Of a DNA stretch of 64,000 nucleotides, positions 53,222 through 61,410 are shown in pieces. How positions within the stretch are numbered: the stretch's first letter is position 1; every line of letters starts with the position of its first letter. Position numbers and translations under genes: made by a program. The notes under the pieces are model-generated. The model saw nothing but the letters and a program-made list of their open reading frames with translations, was not told the DNA's origin and made no database searches. The stretch is taken from positions 51,296 through 115,295 of the forward strand of contig NTHE01000021.1 of assembly GCA_002551355.1 (NCBI GenBank). Reading direction: 5' to 3'. The DNA is from Streptomyces sp. man185. Its GTDB lineage: Bacteria; Actinomycetota; Actinomycetes; Streptomycetales; Streptomycetaceae.

Positions 53222-53256
53222 CGGCCGGGTGAGTCCGTCGGCGGCTCACCCGGCCG
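53222..53256 (+). terminator. 12-bp hairpin after the lysozyme gene
   Basis: CGGCCGGGTGAG (53222-53233) pairs perfectly with CTCACCCGGCCG (53245-53256) over 11 bases, 18 bases after the stop. Confidence 0.8.
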
Positions 53257-53298
53257 CACCCCCACCGTGTGCCCGCCCCCACGCACCAGGAGCCCGCC

Positions 53299-53946
53299 GT
53301 GAACCTTCCGAAGCCATCCCGTCGCCACGTCCTGCTCGCCGGCGCGGGTGGTCTGGCCGCCGCCGCCCTCCCCGGTACGGCCCACGCCTTCGACGCCGTC
53401 GAACCGGACATCGACAGCACAGCTCAGTGGAGAGCCCGTCCGCCGCAGAGTCCGGTGAGCCTGGTGGGGAAGCGGCCTACCAAGATCATCGTTCACCACA
53501 CGGTCAGCGACAACACCTCCGACGTCTCCCGCGCCCAGGCCCACCGCCATGCCCACTGGGTCCAGGACCTGCACATGGACAAGAACGGGTGGGCCGACAC
53601 CGGCTACCACTTCCTCGTCAGCCGGGGCGGCTGGATCACCGAGGGCCGCCACCGCAGCCTCAGCACACTGCGGAGCGGCGGTGACTTCGTCCTCGCCGCC
53701 CACACGTCCGGCCAGAACGACCAGGCCATCGGCATCGCCGACGAAGGCGCGTACCACGACGGCGCACAGCCGCCCCGGGCCCAGTGGGAGGTCCTCGTCG
53801 CGCTCTGCGCGTACGTCTGCCGGCAGTACGCCATCGCGCCGACCCGCCTTTACGGGCACAAGGACTTCGGTGACACCCTCTGCCCGGGCGTCCTGCACGA
53901 CAAGCTGCCGCAACTGCGCAGCGAGGTCGCGGCGAGCATGGGCTGA
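53299..53946 (+). CDS. Secreted N-acetylmuramoyl-L-alanine amidase (PGRP/amidase_2 type)
   Basis: The 215-residue protein starts at GTG 53299. It has a Tat-like signal (SRRHVLLAGAGGLAAAALPG). The zinc amidase domain shows KIIVHHTVSDN (His ligand), GWADTGYHFLVSRGGWITEG and GHKDFGDTLCPG (His, Asp and Cys), matching peptidoglycan-recognition-type amidases. It removes stem peptides from wall glycan. It follows the lysozyme gene, so two complementary wall hydrolases are encoded side by side, though the hairpin between them suggests separate transcription. Confidence 0.9.
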   Translation: MNLPKPSRRHVLLAGAGGLAAAALPGTAHAFDAVEPDIDSTAQWRARPPQSPVSLVGKRPTKIIVHHTVSDNTSDVSRAQAHRHAHWVQDLHMDKNGWADTGYHFLVSRGGWITEGRHRSLSTLRSGGDFVLAAHTSGQNDQAIGIADEGAYHDGAQPPRAQWEVLVALCAYVCRQYAIAPTRLYGHKDFGDTLCPGVLHDKLPQLRSEVAASMG

Positions 53947-53950
53947 GCGC

Positions 53951-54130
53951 TCAGGCGGAGAAGCGTCCGCCCTTGATCGCGGTGACGAAGGACGACCACC
54001 CGCCGGCGGAGAAGACGATGGCCGGACCATCGGCGGCCTTGCTGTCGCGGACGGGGACGGCGGCGTGGCCGCAACAGATCGTTCGCGTCGCAAAGAGCCG
54101 CGGCTCGCGGCTCGAAGCGCTCTTGCCGGA
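53951..54130 (-). pseudogene. DUF397 gene remnant
   Basis: The minus strand ends VPVRDSKAADGPAIVFSAGG, WSSFVTAIKGGRFSA, the typical C-terminal half of the small DUF397 proteins that accompany XRE regulators. The first half (WxKSSxSxxxGNCVEVA in the family) is scrambled: only GKSASSRE and a CCGHAAV stretch are left and no start or partner XRE gene is present. It is probably a decayed gene. Confidence 0.5.
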
Positions 54131-54195
54131 CCGGCCCGAACCGCGTTCGGAGGGAGGTGCGCCGAGGAAAGGCCCTCGGTGAGTGGCAGCCCCGC

Positions 54196-55368
54196 TCACC
54201 GATCGGCGGCCAGCACCGCCGCGAGGCCCTCCCGCAGATCGGCGACGAAGAAGTCGGGCATCTCCAGCGACGGGAAGTGGCCTCCGGCTTCGGGTGACCG
54301 CCACCGGACGATGTTCCGGTACCGCTCCTGGGCCCAGGGGCGCGGAGTCTTGTCGATGTCGCGGGGATACATGGTGATCGCCGACGGCACGTCGACCCGG
54401 AGGTCGGGGTCGAGCGAGTTGTGGCTCTCGTAGTAGATACGGGCGGCCGAGGCACCCGTCCGCGTCAGCCAGTACAGGGTGACGTTGTCGAGCACGCGGT
54501 CCCGGGGGATCGTCTCGAACGGGCTGTCCTCGGTGTCCGACCACTCGGCGAACTTGTCGAGGATCCAGGCGAGCAGCCCGACCGGTGAGTCGACAAGCGC
54601 GTAGCCGATGGTCTGAGGCCGGGTCGCCTGCTGTTTGGCGTAGGCCGCGCGGTGGCGCCAGAAATGGTGGGTCTCCTCGGTCCACCCCCGCTCGGTCTCC
54701 GTCAGGCCGTCCGTGGTCAGGCCGGGCGGGGCCTCGGCGAACGTCGAGTGGACACCGAGCACATGGTCCGGGAACCTACCGGCCAGCACCGTGGTGATGT
54801 TGCCGCCCCAGTCGCCGCCGTGGGCCAGGAACCGGCCGTATCCGAGCCTGCCCATCAGCTTCACCCACGCGGCCGCGATCTTCTCGGTCCCCCACCCGGT
54901 GGTGGCCGGCTTCTCGCTGAATCCGAAGCCCGGCAACGACGGGACCACGACATGGAACGCCGGTGCCTTCGCGTCCTGCGGATCCGCCAACTCGTCCATG
55001 ACGTGCAGGAATTCGACGACGCTGCCCGGCCAGCCGTGCGTCAGGAGCAGCGGGACGGCGTCCGTGCGCGCGGACCGGCGGTGCAGGAAGTGGATGCCCA
55101 GCCCGTCGACGGTCGTACGGAACTGGCCCATGCGGTTCAGGCGCTCCTCGAACGCCCGCCAGTCGTATCCGGTACGCCAGTGCTCCACGACGTCGACCAG
55201 GTCGGCGAGCGGAACGCCTTGGCCCCATCGGCGGGGGCCGGGCGGGGCGTCCCGGACGGTCTCGGCCTCCGGCAGTCGAGCCGCGGCCAGGCGCGCCCGC
55301 AGATCGTCGAGGTCGGCGTCGGTCGCGTGTGTCTCGTGGGCGTGGACGTCGCTGGTCGGGCGCGGCAT
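54196..55368 (-). CDS. Epoxide hydrolase (EHN-domain alpha/beta hydrolase)
   Basis: The 390-residue protein has an N-terminal EHN domain (about 10-110; DADLDDLRARLAAARLPE, VPLADLVDVVEHWRTGYDW) as in microsomal-type epoxide hydrolases. The catalytic domain has the oxyanion motif LTHGWPGS, the nucleophile elbow HGGDWGGN (Asp) and the late His in GGHFPSLEMP. It should hydrolyse epoxides to diols; the natural substrate is unknown. It diverges from the CGNR regulator gene across 146 bp with duplicated operators. Confidence 0.9.
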   Translation of the reverse strand: MPRPTSDVHAHETHATDADLDDLRARLAAARLPEAETVRDAPPGPRRWGQGVPLADLVDVVEHWRTGYDWRAFEERLNRMGQFRTTVDGLGIHFLHRRSARTDAVPLLLTHGWPGSVVEFLHVMDELADPQDAKAPAFHVVVPSLPGFGFSEKPATTGWGTEKIAAAWVKLMGRLGYGRFLAHGGDWGGNITTVLAGRFPDHVLGVHSTFAEAPPGLTTDGLTETERGWTEETHHFWRHRAAYAKQQATRPQTIGYALVDSPVGLLAWILDKFAEWSDTEDSPFETIPRDRVLDNVTLYWLTRTGASAARIYYESHNSLDPDLRVDVPSAITMYPRDIDKTPRPWAQERYRNIVRWRSPEAGGHFPSLEMPDFFVADLREGLAAVLAADR

Positions 55369-55452
55369 GGGGCCTCCTGGTCATGGTGGGGACCGGCATC
55401 GATCCACCGCGAACCCGTGCTGATCCGCATCGAACCGACGCCGACTCAACGT

Positions 55453-55512
55453 GAACCGGCTAAGACGGTTCTAACAGTCCTGGGCGCCTACCCGCAACCG
55501 GCTAAGGTGGTT
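55453..55512. promoter_or_regulatory. Two copies of an AACCGGCTAAG-N-GGTT operator
   Basis: GAACCGGCTAAGACGGTTC (55453-55471) and AACCGGCTAAGGTGGTT (55496-55512) share a 17-bp dyad and lie 42 bp apart, four helical turns. The second touches the CGNR gene start at 55515. They are placed to control both divergent genes, with autoregulation by the CGNR protein the simplest guess. Confidence 0.6.
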
Positions 55513-55514
55513 CC

Positions 55515-56078
55515 ATGCGAGCTGGCTTTCCTGATTTCCGCCTCGGCAGCGTGCTGGCGACGAGCTTCACCGGGACCCTGTCGGAGCGCTTCGGCGACTC
55601 CGTGGAGCGCATCCCCGTTCCGCGACGGCTCATCGACTGGCTGGCGGTGTACGGCCTCACCGTGGACTCCTGCACCCCCGACCAGCTCGACCTCGCCCGG
55701 GAGTTGAGGGAGTCGATCCACCTGGCCGCGACGGCCGCCGCGCTCCGGGAAGCACTCCCCGCCGCCGCGGTCCAGGCCATCGACGACCGCAGCATCCAGG
55801 GGCGGGCCGCGGCGATCCTGACGCCCGAGGGGGAGCGGCGATGGAAGCTCGACTCCTCCTCCGTGGAGGACGCCCTCAGCGTGGTCGCCGCCGACGCGGT
55901 CGACGTCATCTCGGGCGAACGGGACGGAAAGCTGGCCCTGTGCGCTTCCCCGACCTGCCGGGCCGCCTTCTTCGACACCAGCCAGAGCCGTACGCGCAAG
56001 TGGTGCGACATGAACACCTGCGGCAACCGCCAGAAGAAGGCGCGCTTCAACGCCGGCCGCCGTACGAACCCGAGCTGA
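55515..56078 (+). CDS. CGNR zinc-finger (ABATE-domain) regulator
   Basis: The 187-residue protein has an ABATE-like N-terminal domain (LGSVLATSFTGTLSERFG; an RELRESIHLAA helix) and a C-terminal CGNR finger: LALCASPTCRAAFFDTS, RKWCDMNTCGNRQKKARF. The four Cys should bind zinc and the basic tail DNA. Such proteins are regulators of stress or hydrolase genes. It diverges from the epoxide hydrolase gene. The start directly follows an operator copy, so the mRNA is probably leaderless or very short-leadered. Confidence 0.87.
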   Translation: MRAGFPDFRLGSVLATSFTGTLSERFGDSVERIPVPRRLIDWLAVYGLTVDSCTPDQLDLARELRESIHLAATAAALREALPAAAVQAIDDRSIQGRAAAILTPEGERRWKLDSSSVEDALSVVAADAVDVISGERDGKLALCASPTCRAAFFDTSQSRTRKWCDMNTCGNRQKKARFNAGRRTNPS

Positions 56079-56116
56079 GGAAGCCTGCCCCACAAGAAGG
56101 CCGCCCCCCGGGGAAA

Positions 56117-56140
56117 GCCGGCCCCCACAGGAAGGCCGGC
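56117..56140. terminator. Hairpin between converging genes
   Basis: GCCGGCC (56117-56123) pairs with GGCCGGC (56134-56140) within a short run of repeated AAGGCCG/CCCCC units, just after the CGNR stop and just beyond the facing gene's stop. It can act in both directions. Confidence 0.5.
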
Positions 56141-56146
56141 CCGCCG

Positions 56147-56473
56147 TCAGGAGGGGCGGCTCCGGGCCGGGCACGCCCGGTCGGCCGCCACGATCGTCCG
56201 GCCGTCCGCGTCACGGAGGTGGAAGCAGACGCCGTTGGCCCACACGGAGACGGAGTCGGCTCGATGCTCGACCTGGAACGGCTCGTCCCCACGCAACGTG
56301 CCGCGCCAGGAACCGTCCGCGGCAGCCGAGTGGGTCACCACGACACAGCTCCGGTTCGGCGGGAGCCGGTGAAGGTCGGCCCAGGGCTCCACGGTCACCT
56401 CCAGAAGCGCCTCGCCGTCATTGCTGATCACCAGCCGCGCTGTTCCCCCGGCGAACACGTCCGATGCCTCCAT
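56147..56473 (-). CDS. Hypothetical beta-rich protein
   Basis: ATG 56473 is chosen because AGAGGG precedes it; ATG 56500 is in frame but has no site. The 108-residue product alternates short strands (ARLVISNDGEALLEVTVEP; SVSVWANGVCFHLRDADG) and has no membrane segment or recognised family. It ends just inside the terminator region and lies 81 bp from the efflux gene stop on the same strand, so cotranscription with that gene is possible. Confidence 0.5.
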   Translation of the reverse strand: MEASDVFAGGTARLVISNDGEALLEVTVEPWADLHRLPPNRSCVVVTHSAAADGSWRGTLRGDEPFQVEHRADSVSVWANGVCFHLRDADGRTIVAADRACPARSRPS

Positions 56474-56554
56474 CTGCCCTCTCGGGCCTTGCCGTGTCAT
56501 GCGGCCAGCATGGGGCCGGAGGAGCGGCGCCGGCGGCCGAGTCGTGCGCGGCGG

Positions 56555-58204
56555 TCACGTGCGACGGGGTGAACTCGACTGCTCCTTCGCACGGTTCGGC
56601 TTCGACCCGCCCTTCGCCCTCGGGGACATGAACAGCGTCGCCGCCAGAGCCAGGAGCAGCAGGCCCGCGCAGACGTACCCGGAGACCTGGACGCCGACCG
56701 CCATCGCCTCGCGGGCCGCCTCCGCCGCCGATGCCGTACGCGGCTCCGCGGCGAGGGCGTCGATCACTGATCCGGCGCTGTCCGTCACGACCCCGCCGAG
56801 CCGTTCCGCTTCGTCCGTCGCGACGCCGTCCCGGGTGAGCCGGTCGGTCAGTCCGGAGGCCAGGGTGCTGAAGAACAGTGTGGTCAGGACGGCGATGCCG
56901 AGGGCCGACCCCAGCTCGCGGGCCGCACTCTGGATGCCCGACGCCTGGCCTCCGCTCTGTTCCGGTACGTCCACGAGGACGATGTTGGTGACCTGCGCCG
57001 TGGCGAAGCCGACGCCGACCCCGTACAGGAACAACGCGACGGCGATGAGCCACCAGGCGCTGTCCGTGGACGCGATCAGGGCCAGCATCGTCAGCCCGGC
57101 GGCCTCCAGGACCAGCCCGATCCTGACCTGTGCGAGCGCGGGCACGGTCGCGGCCATCGGGAAGCTCGCCCCGGAAGCCGCGAAGCTGCCCACGGCCAGG
57201 GCGACGAGGGCGAGGCCCGCCTCGAACGCGCTGTAGCCGAGCGCGAACTGCAGCCAGAGCGGCAGCACCGCGATGATGCCGAACTCGCCGAGACCGACCA
57301 TCAGCGTCACGAAGTTGCCGTTGCGGAACGAGCGGATGGAGAACAGCCCCACGTCCATCAGCGGCTCGTCGCCCGCCCGTCCCAGCACGGCCTGCCTGCG
57401 CCAGAACGCGCCCAGCGCCAGGACGGACAGGAGCAGGGCGACGAACACCGGCGAGAGCCCACCGGACCAGGTGAGGCCTCCGAGCTCCAGCGGCTTCGTC
57501 GTCGTCAGCCAGCCGTGGGTGCGGCCCTCGATCAGGACGAAGGAGAGAAGGCCCAGGCCCGCCGCCGACAGCACCGCGCCGACCACGTCGACGCGGCCCG
57601 GGACGCGGGGCGACACGTCCAGGTACCGGAGCACCCCCACCACGATGAGGGCGGCCAGCGGAATGTTGATGCCGAAGGCCCAGCGCCAGGAGATGTCGGC
57701 CAGCCGGCCGCCGAGCAGCGGGCCCACGGCCGCCGCGGCTCCGATGGTCGAGCCCCACACGGCGAACGCCTGGCCGCGCGCCCGCCCGGTGAACGTGGCG
57801 TTCAGCAGGGCCAGCGAGGTGGGCAGCATCATGGCTCCGCCGACGCCCTGGACGAACCGGGCGAGGATCAGCAGGTTGCCGCTGGGAGCCAGCGCGGCCA
57901 GCAGGCTCGTCGCGCCGAACACGGCGAGGCCGAGCAGGAAGATCCGGCGTGCGCCGCGGAGGTCGCTGAGGCGTCCGGTGACCAGCAGGAGCGCCGCGAA
58001 CGTGATCGCGTACGACTCCTGGATCCACTGGGCCTGCGACGATCCGATGGAGAGGTCCTCGATGATCGGCGCGAGGATCACGTTGACGATCGTCAGATCG
58101 ACGACGATCAGAGCCACGCCGAGCGCCACGGCGACGAGGCCCAGCCACTGACGTGCGGTGGGAGGGGTTTCCGGGGTCCCTGTGGTTCCTGCGGGTTCGT
58201 TCAT
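56555..58204 (-). CDS. DHA2-type MFS multidrug efflux transporter
   Basis: The 549-residue protein has about 14 membrane helices. Diagnostic loops are VVDLTIVNVILAPIIEDL (helix 1 motif D1), GRLSDLRGARRIFLLG (motif A) and GVGGAMMLPTSLALL (near motif C). It exports drugs in exchange for protons. The last 25 residues are Lys/Arg-rich. It diverges from a MarR gene, and paired operators start 24 bp before its ATG, so it is almost certainly MarR-regulated. Confidence 0.93.
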   Translation of the reverse strand: MNEPAGTTGTPETPPTARQWLGLVAVALGVALIVVDLTIVNVILAPIIEDLSIGSSQAQWIQESYAITFAALLLVTGRLSDLRGARRIFLLGLAVFGATSLLAALAPSGNLLILARFVQGVGGAMMLPTSLALLNATFTGRARGQAFAVWGSTIGAAAAVGPLLGGRLADISWRWAFGINIPLAALIVVGVLRYLDVSPRVPGRVDVVGAVLSAAGLGLLSFVLIEGRTHGWLTTTKPLELGGLTWSGGLSPVFVALLLSVLALGAFWRRQAVLGRAGDEPLMDVGLFSIRSFRNGNFVTLMVGLGEFGIIAVLPLWLQFALGYSAFEAGLALVALAVGSFAASGASFPMAATVPALAQVRIGLVLEAAGLTMLALIASTDSAWWLIAVALFLYGVGVGFATAQVTNIVLVDVPEQSGGQASGIQSAARELGSALGIAVLTTLFFSTLASGLTDRLTRDGVATDEAERLGGVVTDSAGSVIDALAAEPRTASAAEAAREAMAVGVQVSGYVCAGLLLLALAATLFMSPRAKGGSKPNRAKEQSSSPRRT

Positions 58205-58227
58205 GGTTCTTCGACTCCCGAAAGTAG

Positions 58228-58261
58228 CTTTGCCGCAAAGCTAGATGGCTTTGCGGCAAAG
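58228..58261. promoter_or_regulatory. Paired MarR-type operators
   Basis: CTTTGCCGCAAAG (58228-58240) and CTTTGCGGCAAAG (58249-58261) are exact reverse complements of each other around 8 bases, and each is itself nearly palindromic. They fill the short gap between the efflux and MarR genes. Two MarR dimers could bind side by side. Confidence 0.8.
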
Positions 58262-58304
58262 GTAAATGCGGCGAGGTAGGTTGTCAAAGCAGGCGAGGGG
58301 CGAC

Positions 58305-58916
58305 GTGGCCGACAGGTCCGCCGCGCGACGGGAAGAAAGTGGGGCAGCGCTGATGAGAGACGGGCTCGGGGCCGACGGGGGCGGCGCGGCCGACCCCACC
58401 GCCGGGACGGCGCGCGTCGACCCTGCCGCCGACGCGGTGCGCGTCGACCGTGTGATGGACGGCCTGCGCGCCTTCGGGGCCAACTACACCGAGTTCACCC
58501 GCCGGTTCGCGACCTGGCTCGGACTGCACTCCACCGACGCCGCGGCCCTCGTCGAGATCCTCTACGCGGAGGACCAGGGCGCCCCGCTGTCGCCGGCCCG
58601 GCTCAGCGAGCGCGTCTCCCTCTCCTCCGGCGCGACCGCCATCCTCCTCAAGCGGCTCGAACAGGCGGGGCACATCGTCCGTACCCGCGAGAGCACCGAC
58701 CGCCGGGTCGTCACCCTGCGCAGCAGCCCCGACATCCGGCCGCGCGCCATGGCGTTCTTCGGCCCGTACTCCGAGCGGATGGCCGAGGCGATGGCGGCGT
58801 ACTCGCCGCGGGAGATCCAGCACTTCGAGGAGTTCCTCGGCCGGTTGCGCTCGACCATGGACACCCTGCTGGCGAACGAGTACGAGGGCGGCGGGCCGGT
58901 GCCGCCCACTCCCTGA
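58305..58916 (+). CDS. MarR family transcriptional regulator
   Basis: GTG 58305 has GAGGGG ahead; ATG 58266 lies only four bases after the operator and ATG 58353 is a third option. The winged helix reads LSPARLSERVSLSSGATAIL, LKRLEQAGHIVRTRESTD, RRVVTLRSSPD. MarR proteins repress efflux genes until a drug-like ligand binds. The N-terminal 45 residues from 58305 are Ala/Gly-rich. The divergent DHA2 pump is the likely target, with autoregulation through the same operators. Confidence 0.9.
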   Translation: MADRSAARREESGAALMRDGLGADGGGAADPTAGTARVDPAADAVRVDRVMDGLRAFGANYTEFTRRFATWLGLHSTDAAALVEILYAEDQGAPLSPARLSERVSLSSGATAILLKRLEQAGHIVRTRESTDRRVVTLRSSPDIRPRAMAFFGPYSERMAEAMAAYSPREIQHFEEFLGRLRSTMDTLLANEYEGGGPVPPTP

Positions 58917-58969
58917 CGGGAGCTCCGCCCTCGAACCGCACTGTCAGTGGCACCCGGTAGCGTCGGGCC

Positions 58970-61195
58970 ATGTCCAACATGGCTGTCCTCGAAGGGGTCC
59001 TGGAGCGGATCACCTACGCCAACGAGGAGAACGGGTACACGGTCGCCCGCGTCGACACCGGACGCGGAGCCGGCGACCTCCTCACCGTGGTCGGTGCGCT
59101 GCTCGGCGCACAGGTCGGCGAGTCGCTGCGGATGGAGGGCCGTTGGGGCTCGCACTCCCAGTACGGCAAGCAGTTCACCGTCGAGAACTACACCACCGTG
59201 CTGCCCGCGACCATCCAGGGCATCCGCCGCTATCTCGGCTCCGGGCTGATCAAGGGCATCGGGCCGGTGATGGCCGACCGGATCACGACCCACTTCGGCG
59301 TCGACACCCTCGACATCATCGAGCAGGAGCCCAAGCGGCTCGTCGAGGTCCCCGGCCTCGGCCCCAAGCGCACGAAGATGATCGCGGCCGCCTGGGAGGA
59401 GCAGAAGGCGATCAAGGAGGTCATGGTCTTCCTCCAGGGCGTCGGCGTCTCCACCTCCATCGCCGTCCGCATCTACAAGAAGTACGAGGACGCCTCGATC
59501 TCCGTCGTGAAGAACCAGCCCTACCGGCTGGCCGCCGACGTCTGGGGCATCGGCTTCCTCACCGCCGACAGGATCGCCCAGGCGGTCGGCATCCCGCACG
59601 ACAGCCCCGAGCGGGTCAAGGCCGGGCTGCAGTACGCCCTGTCCCAGTCCTCCGACCAGGGCCACTGTTATCTCCCCGAGGAACGGCTCATCGCGGACGG
59701 CGTGAAGCTGCTCCAGGTCGACACCGGTCTGGTCATCGAGTGCCTGGCCGAACTGGCCGCCGATCCGGAGGGTGTCGTACGGGAGCGCGTGCCGTCCCCC
59801 GAGGGCGGCGAGCCGATCACGGCGGTCTACCTCGTCCCCTTCCACCGGGCCGAGCTGTCCCTCGCCGGGCAGGTCAGGCGACTGCTGAACACCGGCGAGG
59901 ACCGGATGCCCGCCTTCAGGGACGTCGACTGGGGCAAGGCCCTGGCCTGGCTCGCCACACGTACGGGGGCCGATCTCGCGCCCGAGCAGGAGCAGGCCGT
60001 GCGGCTCGCGCTCAGCCGGAAGGTGGCCGTCCTGACCGGCGGGCCCGGCTGCGGGAAGTCGTTCACCGTACGGTCCATCGTCGAGCTGGCCCGGGCCAAG
60101 AAGGCCAAGGTCGTGCTCGCCGCCCCGACGGGCCGCGCCGCCAAGCGGCTGGCCGAGCTGACCGGGGCCGAGGCGTCCACCGTGCACCGGCTCCTGGAGC
60201 TCAAGCCGGGCGGGGACGCGGCGTACGACCGGGACCGCCCGCTGGACGCCGATCTGGTCGTCGTCGACGAGGCGTCGATGCTCGATCTTCTCCTCGCCAA
60301 CAAGCTCGTGAAGGCGGTGGCACCCGGTGCCCATCTGCTCCTCGTGGGTGACGTCGACCAACTGCCCTCGGTCGGCGCGGGGGAGGTGCTGAGCGATCTG
60401 CTCGCGGAGGGCGGCCCGGTCCCGGCCGTGCGCCTCACCCGGATCTTCCGACAGGCCCAGCAGTCCGGCGTGGTCACCAACGCCCACCGGATCAACGCGG
60501 GACGGCACCCGCTCACCGAGGGGCTCAGCGACTTCTTCCTCTTCGTGGAGGACGAGACGGAGGACGCGGGCAAGCTCGCCGTGGACGTGGCGGCCCGCCG
60601 CGTCCCGGCCAAGTTCGGCCTGAACGCCCGCCGTGACGTGCAGGTCCTCGCCCCGATGCACCGGGGCCCCGCCGGTGCGGGTCATCTGAACGGGCTGCTC
60701 CAGCAGGCCATCACCCCCGCCCGCCCCGACCTCCCCGAGAAGCGGTTCGGCGGCCGGGTCTTCCGGGTCGGCGACAAGGTCACCCAGATCCGCAACAACT
60801 ACGACAAGGGCGAGAACGGCGTCTTCAACGGCACCGTCGGCGTCGTCACCGCGCTCGACCTGGACGAGCAGCGGCTGACCGTGCGCACCGACGAGGACGA
60901 GGAGATCGGCTACGACTTCGACGAGCTGGACGAGCTGGCCCACGCGTACGCCATGACGATCCACCGCTCCCAGGGCAGCGAGTATCCGGCCGTCGTCATC
61001 CCCGTCACCACCAGCGCCTGGATGATGCTCCAACGCAACCTGCTCTACACCGCCGTCACCCGTGCCAAGAAGCTCGTCGTCCTGGTCGGGTCCCGTAAGG
61101 CGATCGGTCAGGCCGTCCGCACGGTTTCCGCAGGCAGGCGCTGTACGGCACTGGATTTCCGGCTCCGGGGCGGCTCAGGAGAAGACTTCTCGTGA
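58970..61195 (+). CDS. recD2: SF1B DNA helicase RecD2
   Basis: The 741-residue protein has the RecD2 order: N-terminal OB-like domain (VLEGVLERITYANEENGYTV), helix-hairpin-helix region (LIKGIGPVMADRITTHFG; VPGLGPKRTKMI), then helicase domains. Walker A is TGGPGCGKSFTV (K363) and Walker B is VVVDEASMLD. Other motifs include GDVDQLPSVG, RLTRIFRQAQQS and the C-terminal TIHRSQGSEYPAV. It unwinds DNA 5' to 3' without RecBC partners. The gene is alone and followed by citrate synthase 200 bp later. Confidence 0.94.
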   Translation: MSNMAVLEGVLERITYANEENGYTVARVDTGRGAGDLLTVVGALLGAQVGESLRMEGRWGSHSQYGKQFTVENYTTVLPATIQGIRRYLGSGLIKGIGPVMADRITTHFGVDTLDIIEQEPKRLVEVPGLGPKRTKMIAAAWEEQKAIKEVMVFLQGVGVSTSIAVRIYKKYEDASISVVKNQPYRLAADVWGIGFLTADRIAQAVGIPHDSPERVKAGLQYALSQSSDQGHCYLPEERLIADGVKLLQVDTGLVIECLAELAADPEGVVRERVPSPEGGEPITAVYLVPFHRAELSLAGQVRRLLNTGEDRMPAFRDVDWGKALAWLATRTGADLAPEQEQAVRLALSRKVAVLTGGPGCGKSFTVRSIVELARAKKAKVVLAAPTGRAAKRLAELTGAEASTVHRLLELKPGGDAAYDRDRPLDADLVVVDEASMLDLLLANKLVKAVAPGAHLLLVGDVDQLPSVGAGEVLSDLLAEGGPVPAVRLTRIFRQAQQSGVVTNAHRINAGRHPLTEGLSDFFLFVEDETEDAGKLAVDVAARRVPAKFGLNARRDVQVLAPMHRGPAGAGHLNGLLQQAITPARPDLPEKRFGGRVFRVGDKVTQIRNNYDKGENGVFNGTVGVVTALDLDEQRLTVRTDEDEEIGYDFDELDELAHAYAMTIHRSQGSEYPAVVIPVTTSAWMMLQRNLLYTAVTRAKKLVVLVGSRKAIGQAVRTVSAGRRCTALDFRLRGGSGEDFS

Positions 61196-61410
61196 CCCCT
61201 GCACGAAAATGATCGATCAAATCGGTGGGAAACATCACGGAGGTCTTCCGGAACCGCAGTCAAGGGGGCAGGATGAGTAAGTTGGCGGCACTCAGTGCCG
61301 TCAGTAGGTCCAATGGACGACCCCGAGTGCACTCTCCTGAGCCGAATGGGGGAGGGTGGAAGACAGTCAGGGCACCTCGAAGAAGAGGCACTACGTCGGT
61401 GAGGGATGAC

